A stretch of 64,000 bases of DNA. It comes from Suillus spraguei. Lineage: Eukaryota; Basidiomycota; Agaricomycetes; Boletales; Suillaceae. Both the position numbers and the translations under genes were made by a program. The stretch lies in the NCBI GenBank assembly GCA_016800925.1, contig JABCPU010000322.1, positions 1 through 64,000 on the forward strand. The letters are read 5' to 3'. Each line of letters starts with the position of its first letter. The first letter of the stretch is position 1. The notes under the pieces were generated by a model that saw nothing but the letters and a program-made list of their open reading frames with translations, searched no databases and was not told where the DNA came from. Positions 44,848-55,375 of the stretch are shown one piece after another.

Positions 44848-45705
44848 GCAGGCTATCAAGTGTTTATATCCTATTTTGTATGTACTCAGGAAGCATAGTT
44901 GTTACGAACTGGGGTGGCGTCACCAGCAACAGTGAAAAGACACAGACAGTCTGCTGGGAAGTTCTACAATGTCTAAAAGAAGACAAGGTGAAAGTACAAG
45001 GAACACGTTCCGAGTACTATCAAGGGTTCGGCCTCAAAGACGAGTCTAAGAGGTTCTACGAGAATAGAGACTAAGGCTAAGGAGTGCTTAGACTTAGAGA
45101 CGATTCAAGACGACTTAGGTTGGAGACCTAAGCGAAGGATGTTCCAGGTAAAACCCAGTAAGATTAAAGTAAAGTATACAAGTGTAATACAATGTGCTTA
45201 AATAGGTCAATATGTGCGCACAGATCAAGAGAGTCGTGAGAATGTAAGTGCATATCCAAAGAAGGAAGGCAACTATAGTACAGATGCGTTGAGCATATGA
45301 GTCAGAGTCACATTATGTAATATACAAGTAAAGGCGATAAAGAGAAAACGAATAGGGGCACATACGACTGTAACAATAGTCTAAACCAGTAGCATGCATG
45401 TGAGGTAACTGCCAGTATGTAACATAACACAAGGCAACATGTAATAAGACTTGCCATAGAATCAGTGATAAGTGGTCATGTACACACTATGCACCAAATG
45501 GAGCTATGCAGACAAGGCAAGGACATGGATGGACATCAGCTTGAGAAATATGGACTGGCAAGTCAGTATAGTATGCAGTAAGCGTGTGATGCTGGCGGCT
45601 CATACTAAAGGGGCTAGACAGCCATAGACAAGTGGTGCTTTCTATAGACGTGAGACATGTGTCAAAAGATAGGGTTTCAGGGTCAGTGTCAATATGTTTG
45701 TCACA
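44848..45705 (+). mobile_element. Family-B LTR fragment carrying a nested family-A solo LTR
   Basis: Begins GGCTATCAAGTGTTTATATCC, which matches 44267 onward in the neighbouring copy, and ends GTCAATATGTTTGTCACA at 45705. It is interrupted by the family-A LTR at 44900-45375. Confidence 0.7.
44900..45375 (-). mobile_element. Family-A solo LTR, duplication ATAGT
   Basis: 476 bp, TGTTACGAAC...GACTGTAACA, with ATAGT at 44895-44899 and 45376-45380. It inserted into a family-B LTR fragment. Confidence 0.93.
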
Positions 45706-45945
45706 ATGATCAAGGGTTCAGCCTAAGAGTTGCAACTCAAAGGTTCTATGAGAATAGAGACTAAGGCTAAGGAGTGCTTAGACTTAGAGATGACTAAGGA
45801 TTGGGGGTCCTCAGCGAAGGAGATTCCAGGTAAAATCCAGTAAGATTAAAGTAAGGAATCTACTACTGATACACTGTGCTTATATAGGTCAATATGTGCA
45901 CATGGACTGTGGAACTGTGAGAATGTAAGTGCATATCCTAATTAG
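45706..45945 (-). mobile_element. Truncated family-A LTR
   Basis: From ATCAAGGGTTCAGCC through GAATGTAAGTGCATATCC it matches the middle of family-A LTRs. Both ends are missing and a short internal block is deleted near 45790. Confidence 0.8.
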
Positions 45946-45949
45946 GAAT

Positions 45950-46140
45950 AGTGCTGCCATGGTCCAGTCCCGAACCTAGGTTCAAACCTGACCATTGGTC
46001 CAGTTCATCCTTGGTTCGGTCCTTGGTTCCACATTTTGGACGGACTGAACTGGATTAAGGTTCATGGTCTGCTGTCTCTAGAATGGTTCCAGTATGGGTT
46101 TGGACCTTCCTGAACTGTTCCAAACCCCGAACCAAATCTT
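45950..46140. repeat. Family-F dispersed repeat
   Basis: Starts TAGTGCTGCCATGGTCCAG and is built of the same GGTTC/GAACC words as 42868-43020. Confidence 0.6.
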
Positions 46141-46312
46141 GCTTGGCAACACTTCTACTTCTGCTCTCACTTCTGGGTCCTCAACATTCACATTGGCTTT
46201 GAATCCTGTCTGGAGGCTCACATGACACTTTAGACTGACCTTGAGGATTTGCACTCTGCCTTTAGCCTTTTTGACTGACAATTTCATTTTTACATACAGC
46301 TGAGTATATACA

Positions 46313-46669
46313 TCACACTTGTTCTGTATCAGAGCACGTGATCTTGGTGAGCGATTCACCTGTTTCTCTGTGCAATACAATGACCTCTCTGACCTCATTA
46401 CTGCTTGCTATCAACTGTCCATCTTGCGATATTGCCTCCCCCTTCTTCAATGTGGCACCTCTTTCCAAGTCCCACAGATGAAGTATCTTCTCATCCAATG
46501 CTGTAACCATCTGCCAGGTATGAGCTCCAGCATTGTACTGGAGGTTGAAGGGTTTGGGTGCTACTGTGGTGGACTTTGGAGAGATTGTGGGTGTCTTGCT
46601 ATAAGCTGCAGAGGTGCATGTTTTGTGTGTCTTATGCTGCTTCACTGCATCAACCTGCCTTGTTTCCAT
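46313..46669 (-). pseudogene. WD40-repeat protein fragment
   Basis: The frame contains MVTALDEKILHLWDLERG and QDGQLIASSNEVREVIVLH followed by RETGESLTKI, matching two adjacent WD40 blades of the kind common in Agaricomycetes. The expected GH dipeptides and the remaining blades are missing. It stops after about 118 residues. The frame continuing to 46078 is not WD40-like. Confidence 0.5.
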
Positions 46670-46949
46670 AGATGCCCAGGCACAAGCCCTTAGCGGCAGC
46701 TCACCTGTCTTGCTATCCCTATTTTTACACCACTCTCATGCATACCGGTCATGATTTCTGTTGGGTGAGTAGATCACCATCAATACCCACCGACTCCCAG
46801 TGTTAATTGTTGGCACTGTGTCCTTGCTCTTGATATCCATATCCCTTGCTTACTCTCGTCATTTCAAACAAGCACTTCATGCCACCTCTGCATGACTCAT
46901 TCAATGACTTGTTCATATTGTATTGACTCATTATACTCGCATGGTATCT

Positions 46950-47214
46950 ACATACTCACACCCTTTTACATGCTTTCAAAGTGTTGCGCAGGTCCTCTCA
47001 CCTGCATTCATTTGTGCTTACTTGCATTTATCTGTGCTCACCTGCACTCACCTATACTCTTTTAGATTTGCCTGCACTCATTTGAACTTGTCTGGGCCCA
47101 CCTGCACTTGTTTTCACTTGCCTGTACTTCCACTCCTCTCATTCTGGTGCCTTTGGGTGTTGTTTGCATATGTTTGAGCCATGTCAGCATTTGCTGACAT
47201 GTGCTGGGCATATG
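46950..47214. repeat. Family-E minisatellite (CTGCACTCATTTGGACTTGC)
   Basis: Imperfect units of about 20-25 bp based on TGCCTGCACTCATTTG, then a unique tail with CATTTGCTGACATGTGCTGGGCATATG. The same array and tail recur at 50870-51283 and 52046-52165. Confidence 0.75.
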
Positions 47215-48165
47215 TGTCATATAACATACTTCTGATCCCCGATCCAATCAATTCTGCTCCTGTCCAGTCCACAGATCTGTTCTGGTTCATACATCTGAAC
47301 CTTCCTACATCTCAACTTCTATCACCACTATTAACCCAGTGTCTATCTCCTTTTGGTATCTTTCCTGTATCCAGTATTTCAGTTATCTTTACATTCTGTT
47401 CTGCTTATTGATCCATTACATATGTTTCATTTCTGACTCGCATGTACTGACTTAATGTACATACTGATAGACTTTCATTATACTTTGCACATAGCCTTTG
47501 ACCCAGGTGATTGAACATTCCATACCTATAGTATATAACCTACATGTAAACCTCCATAGAACCTCAGTTCAAATATCATCTTAGTTCTGCTCATTCTGTT
47601 CTTCCAGACTTAAGTTCCCTGTGACTCTAGTCAACCTCTGAGACTTAGGAATATCTCCTATAGTCTATATCTCCGACTCTACCTTCGGGTAGTCTATCTC
47701 CATTAGTTTCTGGTAAGGACTCTGTCTGAAACTAGTCTTACCATCTTGTTCCATACCTACGTTCCAGATATCCTTCAGATGTCCAGTGTAAAGATACAAT
47801 CTAGCCTGGGCTGTAGATAAACCACGGCCTAAGCTAGTATGTGAGTCTTGCACTCTACCTAGTCTGCTTCACTTGCGAAGGCAAGAACGTTCAACCCTAA
47901 AGGGAATACTAAGTTAGTATAGTTCAATAATGCCCAACCTGTGGTGCAAGAATGCTGTCGGAGGTAGCGAGATGCTAGCAGTGACCTCTGGTCTGTGGGA
48001 AACTTGCAGTAAAACTAGCAGTAAGCATGGGAATGCAGTAGGCAAGCAGTAGCGTGAACAGTAAAACTGCGGTAGTATGAGTGGTAAAACTGCAGTAAGC
48101 ATGGGAACTTCTGCGGTAAAACAAGTGGTAGTGTAGGGGTGAAGCGTGAGAAAGCGGTAGCGCGG

Positions 48166-49588
48166 TGTAACAAACATATTGGCACTGGGCTTAAAACCCC
48201 ATCTTTCGACACTCGTCTCACGTCTACAGGAGTTACCACTTGTCATCTGGCATGAAGAGGATCAGCCCATCCAAATGCTCTTGGAGGGCAGCGAGTTTTT
48301 TCTGTGCTGCAGAAGATGCCACGGCAGCGGGAGCAGCAAGAGCAGAAACGTCAAAGGCAAAGGTAGACGATGACATGTTGGTATGGAGTAAAGATGGGAG
48401 AAAGTAGAGAAGTCCAACAATGGCCCTTTTGTAGGGAACAGTAATTTTGTGACCACACCGCATCACACTCCGCTGCATTGTCCACAGTCACAGCACGGCG
48501 CGTCCACAATTCCACGTCCGCATGGCAAATCCCGCTTATGCATCCCATCATGTGATCTTGATATCGCTCGAATTCTTGCTAAGTCCCTTACCGGCGGTAT
48601 AGTTGACCGGGGACGGTCAGTTTCTAAAGTTCCTAGGGGATGTAACGAACATATTGGCACTGGGCTTAAAACCCCATCTTTTGACACTCATCTCACATCT
48701 ACAGGAGTTACCACTTGTCCATGGCTGTCTTACCCCTTTAGCAGTACCAGTGGCATCCCACACTTACCGCACACCATACCGACTACCGCACCACATTCCA
48801 CGTACTGATGTCCTCCCATGTCCTTACCACGTCTGCATAGCTCCATTTGGTGCATCGTTTGTTTTATGTTTGTTATCACTGATTCTATGGCAAGCCTTAT
48901 TACATGTTGCCTTGTGCTGCAGCGCGAGGCGCTATGTTTACTTATGGTGGTTACTACACTCCAGCGCTACTGATTTCGCCTAGAGTATTCCGAGTACATA
49001 TGATTTAGGATATAAGTACCACGTACCCTGCACGATACAGTATTTGATTTTACACCATTGCACCTACTATAGGTCAGGATTATTGTCTAGCTCTGGATCT
49101 ACCCAGTAGTGGACATAGTCTTTAAAGTTTCCTTATCGCTCATTAATCTATCACGCTCATTCTCCATTACTGCTGGCATACCGCTGGACTTTTGACTGTT
49201 ATTTTGACTGAACTTCTCACACACCGCTACTTTACTGCTGAAAGTACTGCAGACTTCTTTACTGTTTCTTTGCACCGCTCGCAACCTTACTGCTACTGCA
49301 GATACCATCGCTCAACGCAACTATTACTGACCATATCTCGACCATGGTAGCACCACTACACATGACGCTAGTTCCGGTGGTATCATCGCTGACCATGGCA
49401 ACTTACCGCTGACCTTGATGCTTGTTTTGCACATAAGTTAGACTCGAACTTGACCATACTAATAGCCATCCCCTTTAGGGTCGAATGCTCTTGTTCTCAC
49501 AAGTGAAGCAGACTAGACGGAGCACAAGACTCACATACTAGTTTAGGCAGTGGTTTATCTACAGCCCAGGCTTGGTTGTATCTTTACA
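48166..49588 (-). mobile_element. Internally deleted family-B retrotransposon (third layer)
   Basis: On the minus strand: a full 948-bp 5' LTR (49588-48641), about 400 bp of internal sequence with the start of a gag-like frame, then only the last 78 bp of the 3' LTR (48243-48166). Flanks are GCGG (48162-48165) and GCAG (49589-49592). This copy shows family B to be LTRs of a real retrotransposon and fixes its orientation. Confidence 0.8.
48244..48478 (-). pseudogene. Gag-like N-terminal remnant of the family-B retrotransposon
   Basis: A minus-strand frame includes MSSSTFAFDVSALAA, then a QKKLAALQEHLDGLI helix, ending where the internal deletion joins the 3' LTR. Position just after the 5' LTR is that of gag. 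No zinc knuckle remains and the superfamily cannot be told from this piece. Confidence 0.5.
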
Positions 49589-50487
49589 GCAGGAAAGCGG
49601 TAAAGAGCGGTGGTGTGTGCAGCAGTAAAGCAATTCTTAGAGACAGTGACTTCAGTAAAAGACTTTATTCCATAAGAGACAGTAGTGGTGACTATTCCTA
49701 AGTACTGTGTGTACTATAGGAGGGAAGTAAGGAACAAGTACAGGTACCTAGGAATTTTATACAAAAGAATAGCTATGGAGACGGAAGGGATAGGATAAAC
49801 ATGCAGCAGACATGTAATAAGACTGCACTTCAGTTTACAAAACATCACATACCGGCAAGACTGGATGGACATTGGATGGACAGTAAATCTTGCTTGAGGA
49901 TACCAAATGGGTTCACAGAGATTGCTGAAGATCACCACTTCACGGGAAAGTTGCCATAGTACAGCTGCTAAGGTGCAACAAGGCTTCCAGAGTGCGGAAC
50001 GATACTGTTAGATAGGGGTAACACATGGTAAAATGGTACGACATAGGACGGTGAAGCCAAAGGGTAAGGATAATGATTACCGGTTGACACCTATATGAAA
50101 ATGTGCCATTTCAAGCCCAGCATGAGTTTGTCCGTCACACCGGATCCAGCACATGTCTACCTTTGGACACTTTGGACGTATACCTCCCTGCTGAAGTGAG
50201 GGGCAATACTCGGGTAAGGGGCACAGTGTATGAGCTGAGGCCAAAGCCCTTCAGATCCATTACCTTTTGAGTACAACCTTAACAATATGCATTAAGCATT
50301 GGCAACTGTTGGAATTGAGTGGGCCTGTCATTCTCCCCAGTATCCATGACCTGTACCATACTGTACCCATACCTGACCAGTGTGGCATGGGTGTGTGTAT
50401 AGGCTACTGAACTTGATAAATTCCATGCTTTGCTACTGAAATTTTTTGGATTCAGTTCAGGTTTGGACCAGAAAAAAACCGAACTGG

Positions 50488-50650
50488 ACTAGTGCTGCCG
50501 CAGTCCGGTTCTGAACCTCGGTTTGAACCTGAACCTTTCTGAACTGGATGCATGGTCTGGTCCAAGGTTTGGCCAAGACTCAGAACAGAACCTTTCCAGG
50601 GGTTCATGGTTTGGGCTGGCAGTGAATAGGTTTGAACCCATTCGAACCTC
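50488..50650. repeat. Family-F dispersed repeat
   Basis: Starts TAGTGCTGCCGCAGTCCGG, then GGTTC/GAACC words to about 50645, followed by a T-run and AT-rich sequence. Confidence 0.6.
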
Positions 50651-50869
50651 TTTTTGGTAGGCTTCACACTTTTTTTTTACAAAATATGTAAGTATTTACT
50701 AGGTGTCTATATTTTCACATCAAAATGTCTAAATATAATGTTGATTGTGGAAATCTGAATGTGCCTACAAATATTTGGGCCACTGCTGTGGCTTCCAAAC
50801 AGTAAGTGTGCATCAAACTACACTTACTACTAGTATGGACAGCCAGACCTCTATGCTCTACTTCCAAGG

Positions 50870-51283
50870 CTTCCACTTCTCAGAACCTTCCTGCACTCTT
50901 TTGGACTTGTCTGAACTCACCTGCATTCATTTATGCTTCCTTGTGCTCATTTGGATTTGCCTGCACTTGCCTGCACTCATTTGGACTTGCCTGGACTTGC
51001 CTGCATTTGTTTGTGCTTGCCTGCACTCATTTGGACCTGCCTGGACTTGCATGTTGCCTGCATTCATCTGTGCTTGCCTGCACTCTTTTGCACTTGCCTG
51101 CACTCATTTGGACCTGCCTGGACTTGCATGCATCTGTCTTGTCTGTATCCATCTGGACTTGTCTGTGCTTGCCTACCCTCATTTGGACTCACATAGATTC
51201 ATCTGTATTCATCTGCTGCCTGTACTCGTTTGAACTTGTCTGGGCCCCTCGTTTGAACTTGCCTGAGCTTATCTGCTTGTGTC
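50870..51283. repeat. Family-E minisatellite, left part
   Basis: More than a dozen imperfect 20-25 bp units with TGCCTGCACTCATTTGGAC. All three forward frames stay open as Cys/Leu/His-rich peptides, which are not genes. The array is split by the LTR at 51284-52045 and continues to about 52165. Confidence 0.8.
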
Positions 51284-52045
51284 TGTTAAGACGTACTCAA
51301 AGGTAGAGAGATCCGAAGGGCTTTGGCCTCAGTTCGTGCACTGTGCCCCTTTCTCGAGTAATGCCCCTTATTTCAAGGAGAAGTTATTCATCCGAAGATC
51401 CGGAAGGAGTTGCGTGACGGATCCGGACGTCCGAAGGTATCGGATATGATACGTCCGAAGGTTATTCGGAACGTAAGGATAGAACAAAGATTAAGGCTAG
51501 CTTCAGAACAGTTCCTAACTAGAAACTAACGGAGGTAGACTATCCGAAGATAGAGTCGGAGATATAGACTATAGGAATCAATCCAAGTCTCGGAAGGTGA
51601 CTTTAGAGCAGAGGTGGCTCAAGTCCGAAGAAGCGAATGAGTAGAATCTAAGATGATATTCGAACTAAGGTTCTACGAGATTACAAGTGGTTTATATACT
51701 GTAAGTATCTAAGATGGATAATCAGCAAGTCCAGGTCCGAGGGCTATGTATGAAGTGTAACGGAAGTCTATTAGTTAATGCACAGCGGATCAGTAAGCAT
51801 GAATCGGAAATGAACACAGGTAACGGATCAGTGACATAGGACGGAAATATACACAGCCGGAATACCGGAAACAGGAGGAATGATGAAAGGAGATAGACGC
51901 TGATATACACAAGGGAGTTAAGGTGCGAGAAGTGAGCACATTCAGATGGGTGGTCCGGACAGGATCTGTGGACCAGACGGATATGGAATCGATCGGATCT
52001 GATCAAATATGGTCGGATCTGAGATTAGAAGTATGGTATATGACA
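51284..52045 (+). mobile_element. Family-C solo LTR, duplication GTGTC
   Basis: 762 bp, TGTTAAGACG...TATATGACA, flanked by GTGTC at 51279-51283 and 52046-52050. It inserted into a family-E minisatellite. Confidence 0.93.
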
Positions 52046-52329
52046 GTGTCTGCTCTCGCCTGTACCTCCGCTCCTCTCATTCTGGTGCCTTCAGGTGTCG
52101 TTCACATGTGTTCAAGCCATGTCAGCATTTGCTGATGTGCGCTGGGCATATGCATTAAGCACTGGCAAAGGGCTCCCTCTTGCTGACATGCACTGGGCAT
52201 TTGTGCATGGCATTTGTGGTGTTGGGAATGGCATGGTGGAGCTCTCATGGTCTTGAGAGACCTCTACAACAAAATAGGTGGCCCATTGTCTGCAAGCTTA
52301 GTCAAACCTGGTTTGAATGCGAACCAGAC

Positions 52330-52600
52330 CTCCTGAATGTGTTCAGAGACATTCAGTCCAGGGTTTGACCAAATGGTTGAACTGAACCATAGGTTCAGTT
52401 TGGCATTCGAAAAATTTGCCACAAGAACCGGACCAAACCAGACTTCAGCAGCACTAAACTGGACCACAGAGAACCATTCTCTGTGGTCCAGTTCTGGGTT
52501 CAGTGATTTTGTAGAACTGGACTGATGGTCCAGTTCTTGGTTCTCGTCCAAGACCCTCTGAACCAGACCAAACCAGACTGCAGCAGCACTAATCGGGAAG
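52330..52600. repeat. Family-F repeat pair with a perfect hairpin
   Basis: GAACC/GGTTC-rich sequence ending in inverted copies of the family-F start (GCAGCAGCACTA). At 52457-52493 there is a perfect inverted repeat with 17-base arms (left arm AACTGGACCACAGAGAA) and a 3-base loop. Confidence 0.65.
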
Positions 52601-52651
52601 GCATGTATGGTACAGGCACGTTGAAATGCATGAGTCAAGATAAGAGCACAT

Positions 52652-53593
52652 TGTAAAGATACAATCTAGCCTGGTCTGTAGATGAACCACAGCCTACACT
52701 AGTATGCGAGTCTTGCGCTCCATCTAGTCTGCTTCACTTGCAAAGCAAGAGTGTTTGACCCTAAAGGGAATGCTAAGTTAATATAGTTCAATAATGCCCA
52801 ACCTGTGGTGTGAGAATGCTGTCGGAGGTAGCGAGATGCTAGCAGTGACCTCCGGTCCGTGGGAAACTAGCGGTAATACTAGTGGTAAGCACGGGAAAGT
52901 GGTAGACAAGCGGTAGCAAAAGTGGTAAAACTGCGGTAGTGCGTGTGGTAAAACTGCAGTATGGCATGGGAAACTGACAGTAAAACAAGTGGCGAAGCGT
53001 AGTGATGAAGCGTGGGAAAGCATAGCGCAAGTGGTGAAGTGCAGGAAAGTGGTAACAAGCAGTGGTGTGTGCAGCAGTAAAGCAATTCTTAAGAGACAGT
53101 AACTTCGGCAAAAGACTTTATACTTTATTCCATTAGAGACAGTGGTAGTGACTATTCCTAAGTACCGTGTGTAACATAGGGGGAAAGTAAAAGTACCAGA
53201 ATGTGTGAAGAGTCCTTTTTAACATGTACCGTGAACAGCCGGAATACATAGCGAGAATGGTAGCAAAATAAATATGTACTCCATGATTTTTAGCGAAGAG
53301 GCCTGCAGCAAGCAAGCGGTGTCACAGAAGGTAAGGTAAGTCTTGCCGTAGCTTTAGTAACGGCGGAAACGAATATGCTATGCACCAATGGATCTAGACG
53401 GAAATAGAATGGACAGGAGGACATCAGTAGCGAGATTCAGTAAGGGGCAAGGATCCACAGAGCGAAAACGGTACTGGCGAAGCGAAAAGGGGTAATACTC
53501 GCTATAGGGGATTTCTCGGTAGCCACTGTAGACAGTAACGAGACACTTGTGTAAAACAGCACTTTCATGGTCAGCGTGACTTTGTTCGCTACA
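52652..53593 (+). mobile_element. Family-B LTR (TTCGCTACA subfamily)
   Basis: 942 bp, TGTAAAGATAC...GTTCGCTACA. Flanks are ACAT (52648-52651) and ACGT (53594-53597). It is closely similar to 18384-19295. It lies just upstream of the remaining part of a DUF6532-like gene. Confidence 0.87.
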
Positions 53594-53779
53594 ACGTGTT
53601 TAGTGTACATGTATGCTAAACTGGCTGGATCCGAGAATGAGTCATGGGGAGTCAAGACATCACATGATATGACATAGTAAGTCGAGTCATGTCTATGGAA
53701 GTGGATTGTCCGAGCGGCAAGCTCCGTATCACGTGATATACCAGATAGAGAAAATGACGTACGACTGTAACATAGATAC

Positions 53780-54421
53780 CTATGCTTTGAAGTTCGATGT
53801 GAGTCCGTTACACTTTCTCTGGCTGTTGCTGATGCTCGCAACTCTTTTTCAGGACAACAATGATGCTACGCCTATCAGGAACAGGCCCTACCAGGGTAAA
53901 CTCCTCATATTGTTATTATCTAACCAGCTCTTTCATAGCTCGAAGGCCGTTGGCGTGAAATTTGCGTCATGCTTTGTCGAAATTGCCAAGAACAAGTTGA
54001 AGCGTCCCGAAATTCCTATACCCTTCCTGGCACTGGTTGCAACAGCGGTAGCGTGCTTGACTTGACTCTACTATGAATATGCGGCTCCACTTCTTTTTGA
54101 AGGTTTATTCCGCTCTTTTGTGGAAGTCACTCGGTTCACCAGGGAAGTGCAACTTCTCAGGAAACCAATTCAGCGAAGTTTACAGCTACCACGTCAAGTC
54201 CCTGGAACAGCTGAAGCAGGATGCACCTGGAAAGTTACATTTCATGATGGCAGATATTTATGAAGCTGCGCAGTGAGTTTTCTGGTGTTCCCTCATCCTC
54301 GATGCTCATTACTGACTGTCACTCGGCTTGCAGTAAGTTGAAACGGATTGCTGCTACTGGGGATCACATCAAGTTAAATGCCTTTGAACTGCTTGACCTT
54401 GACGGTATGGATGAGGACTAG
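53780..54421 (+). pseudogene. C-terminal part of a DUF6532-like protein gene
   Basis: The visible coding part reads GKLLILLLSNQLFHSSKAVG, VKFASCF, IPIPFLALVATAVACL, then after an apparent intron (about 54110-54150) FSGNQFSEVYSYHVKSLEQL and KLHFMMADIYEAA. A second intron (GTGAGT...CTTGCAG, about 54272-54333) leads to LKRIAATGDHIKL and ends MDED with TAG at 54419-54421. The pattern of a short hydrophobic helix, then Y-x-H and a final MADIY, matches DUF6532 as found in Agaricomycetes, of unknown function. The N-terminal half is absent; the family-B LTR at 52652-53593 stands close to where it should be. Confidence 0.6.
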
Positions 54422-55375
54422 TAATCTACTCCTTTGATTTGGTGTACCTATGCAATTTGTTGAAAGCGCTGATTGATACGTCGGTCATTACTAGCTATAC
54501 TGTTACTTTACATACCCGTTTCTAATCAAAACCTAATTTGTTTCGTGTAATGCTGTCTGATGTAAACACCACTACAACATCTAAATTCGAATGGATGATC
54601 TCTCAAATGCACGACAAATTAGTCAAATAACGAAGGATTATAAACAATTCTGTCTAAATTATTAGTAGGTAACATAATCCATGAGATCGTTGAAATCGGT
54701 CGTTTTTAGAGAAATTAGTCGTCTTTAGAGAAATCAGTCAATAATTTTCGATAATTTTATGTTTTTAGCCCAGGAGGGTTTTCCTGATGCTGGCAGACTC
54801 ATTGACTGTTCTCGGAACGCTTTCGGAACTTGAAAGCGTGAAGTTCCTGATGAGTCGTATTTGAAACCTATCTTTACTTCACCGTCGCCATCCTCAACAT
54901 TATCAATCGAATCGCTCATGACATCCAAGTCAGCATCTATCATCCACAGCATGCTTCTCACGGATATGTGTGGTCTGCTTTTGCACTCGGTTCAGATCGT
55001 CGTTAAAGTGGCCCACCATTTGTCGCTTTTGTAGGCCCTAACTTTTCGCGAGGATGATGAAGTGCGGCCATGTCGTTCATTTTCGTTTGATGGCCAGTGG
55101 TCATCATCTATCACGCGTGCTTCACACACTAGACAATTCATACTTGCTGTATGTTGATACTAGAATACCCGATGACTCGACGATCAAACAGAAAACGGAC
55201 AACTTTCTATAGCATGCTCATAGCAAATGAATGAATATCGATAGAATATAGCGGTAAATTAACGAATGTGAATTTCGAGGCTACATAGCAAGTGCGGGGG
55301 GATAAGGGATAAGCGCTGGCAATACAAGTGGGACGAGAGCAAAGTAATAAACCAAGCATAAGATATTACACATAT
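54422..55375. other. Transition from repeat island to gene space
   Basis: No repeat from the island occurs to the right of about 54.4 kb. A 75-codon minus-strand frame at 54734-54961 (MRSMLWMIDADLDVMSD, acidic) has no recognisable domain and may be chance. Otherwise this is intergenic, including the 3' flank of the kinase gene. Confidence 0.5.

Larger units (their letters stand above)
47787..50139 (+). mobile_element. Family-B LTR (second layer of the nest)
   Basis: Starts TGTAAAGATAC and ends TTTGTCCGTCACA. It is flanked by CCAG (47783-47786) and CCGG (50140-50143). Family-C LTRs elsewhere have GTCCGGATCCG at this place, so the original target was CCGG and the left copy lost its CpG. It is interrupted at 48166-49588 by another family-B element. 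Confidence 0.85.
47215..50284 (-). mobile_element. Family-C-type solo LTR with two nested family-B insertions, duplication ATATG
   Basis: Outer termini are TGTCATATAAC (47215) and CAACCTTAACA (50284), with ATATG on both sides (47210-47214 and 50285-50289). Excluding the insert at 47787-50139, the LTR is about 720 bp, the usual family-C size. The empty site is present as a paralogue near 52143-52165 (GCTGGGCATATGCATTAAGC), which confirms both ends. Confidence 0.88.

Noticed and set aside
50745..51306. Three overlapping Cys/Leu/His-rich plus-strand frames
   Set aside because: Translation of the family-E minisatellite in three frames; no start context, introns or domain.
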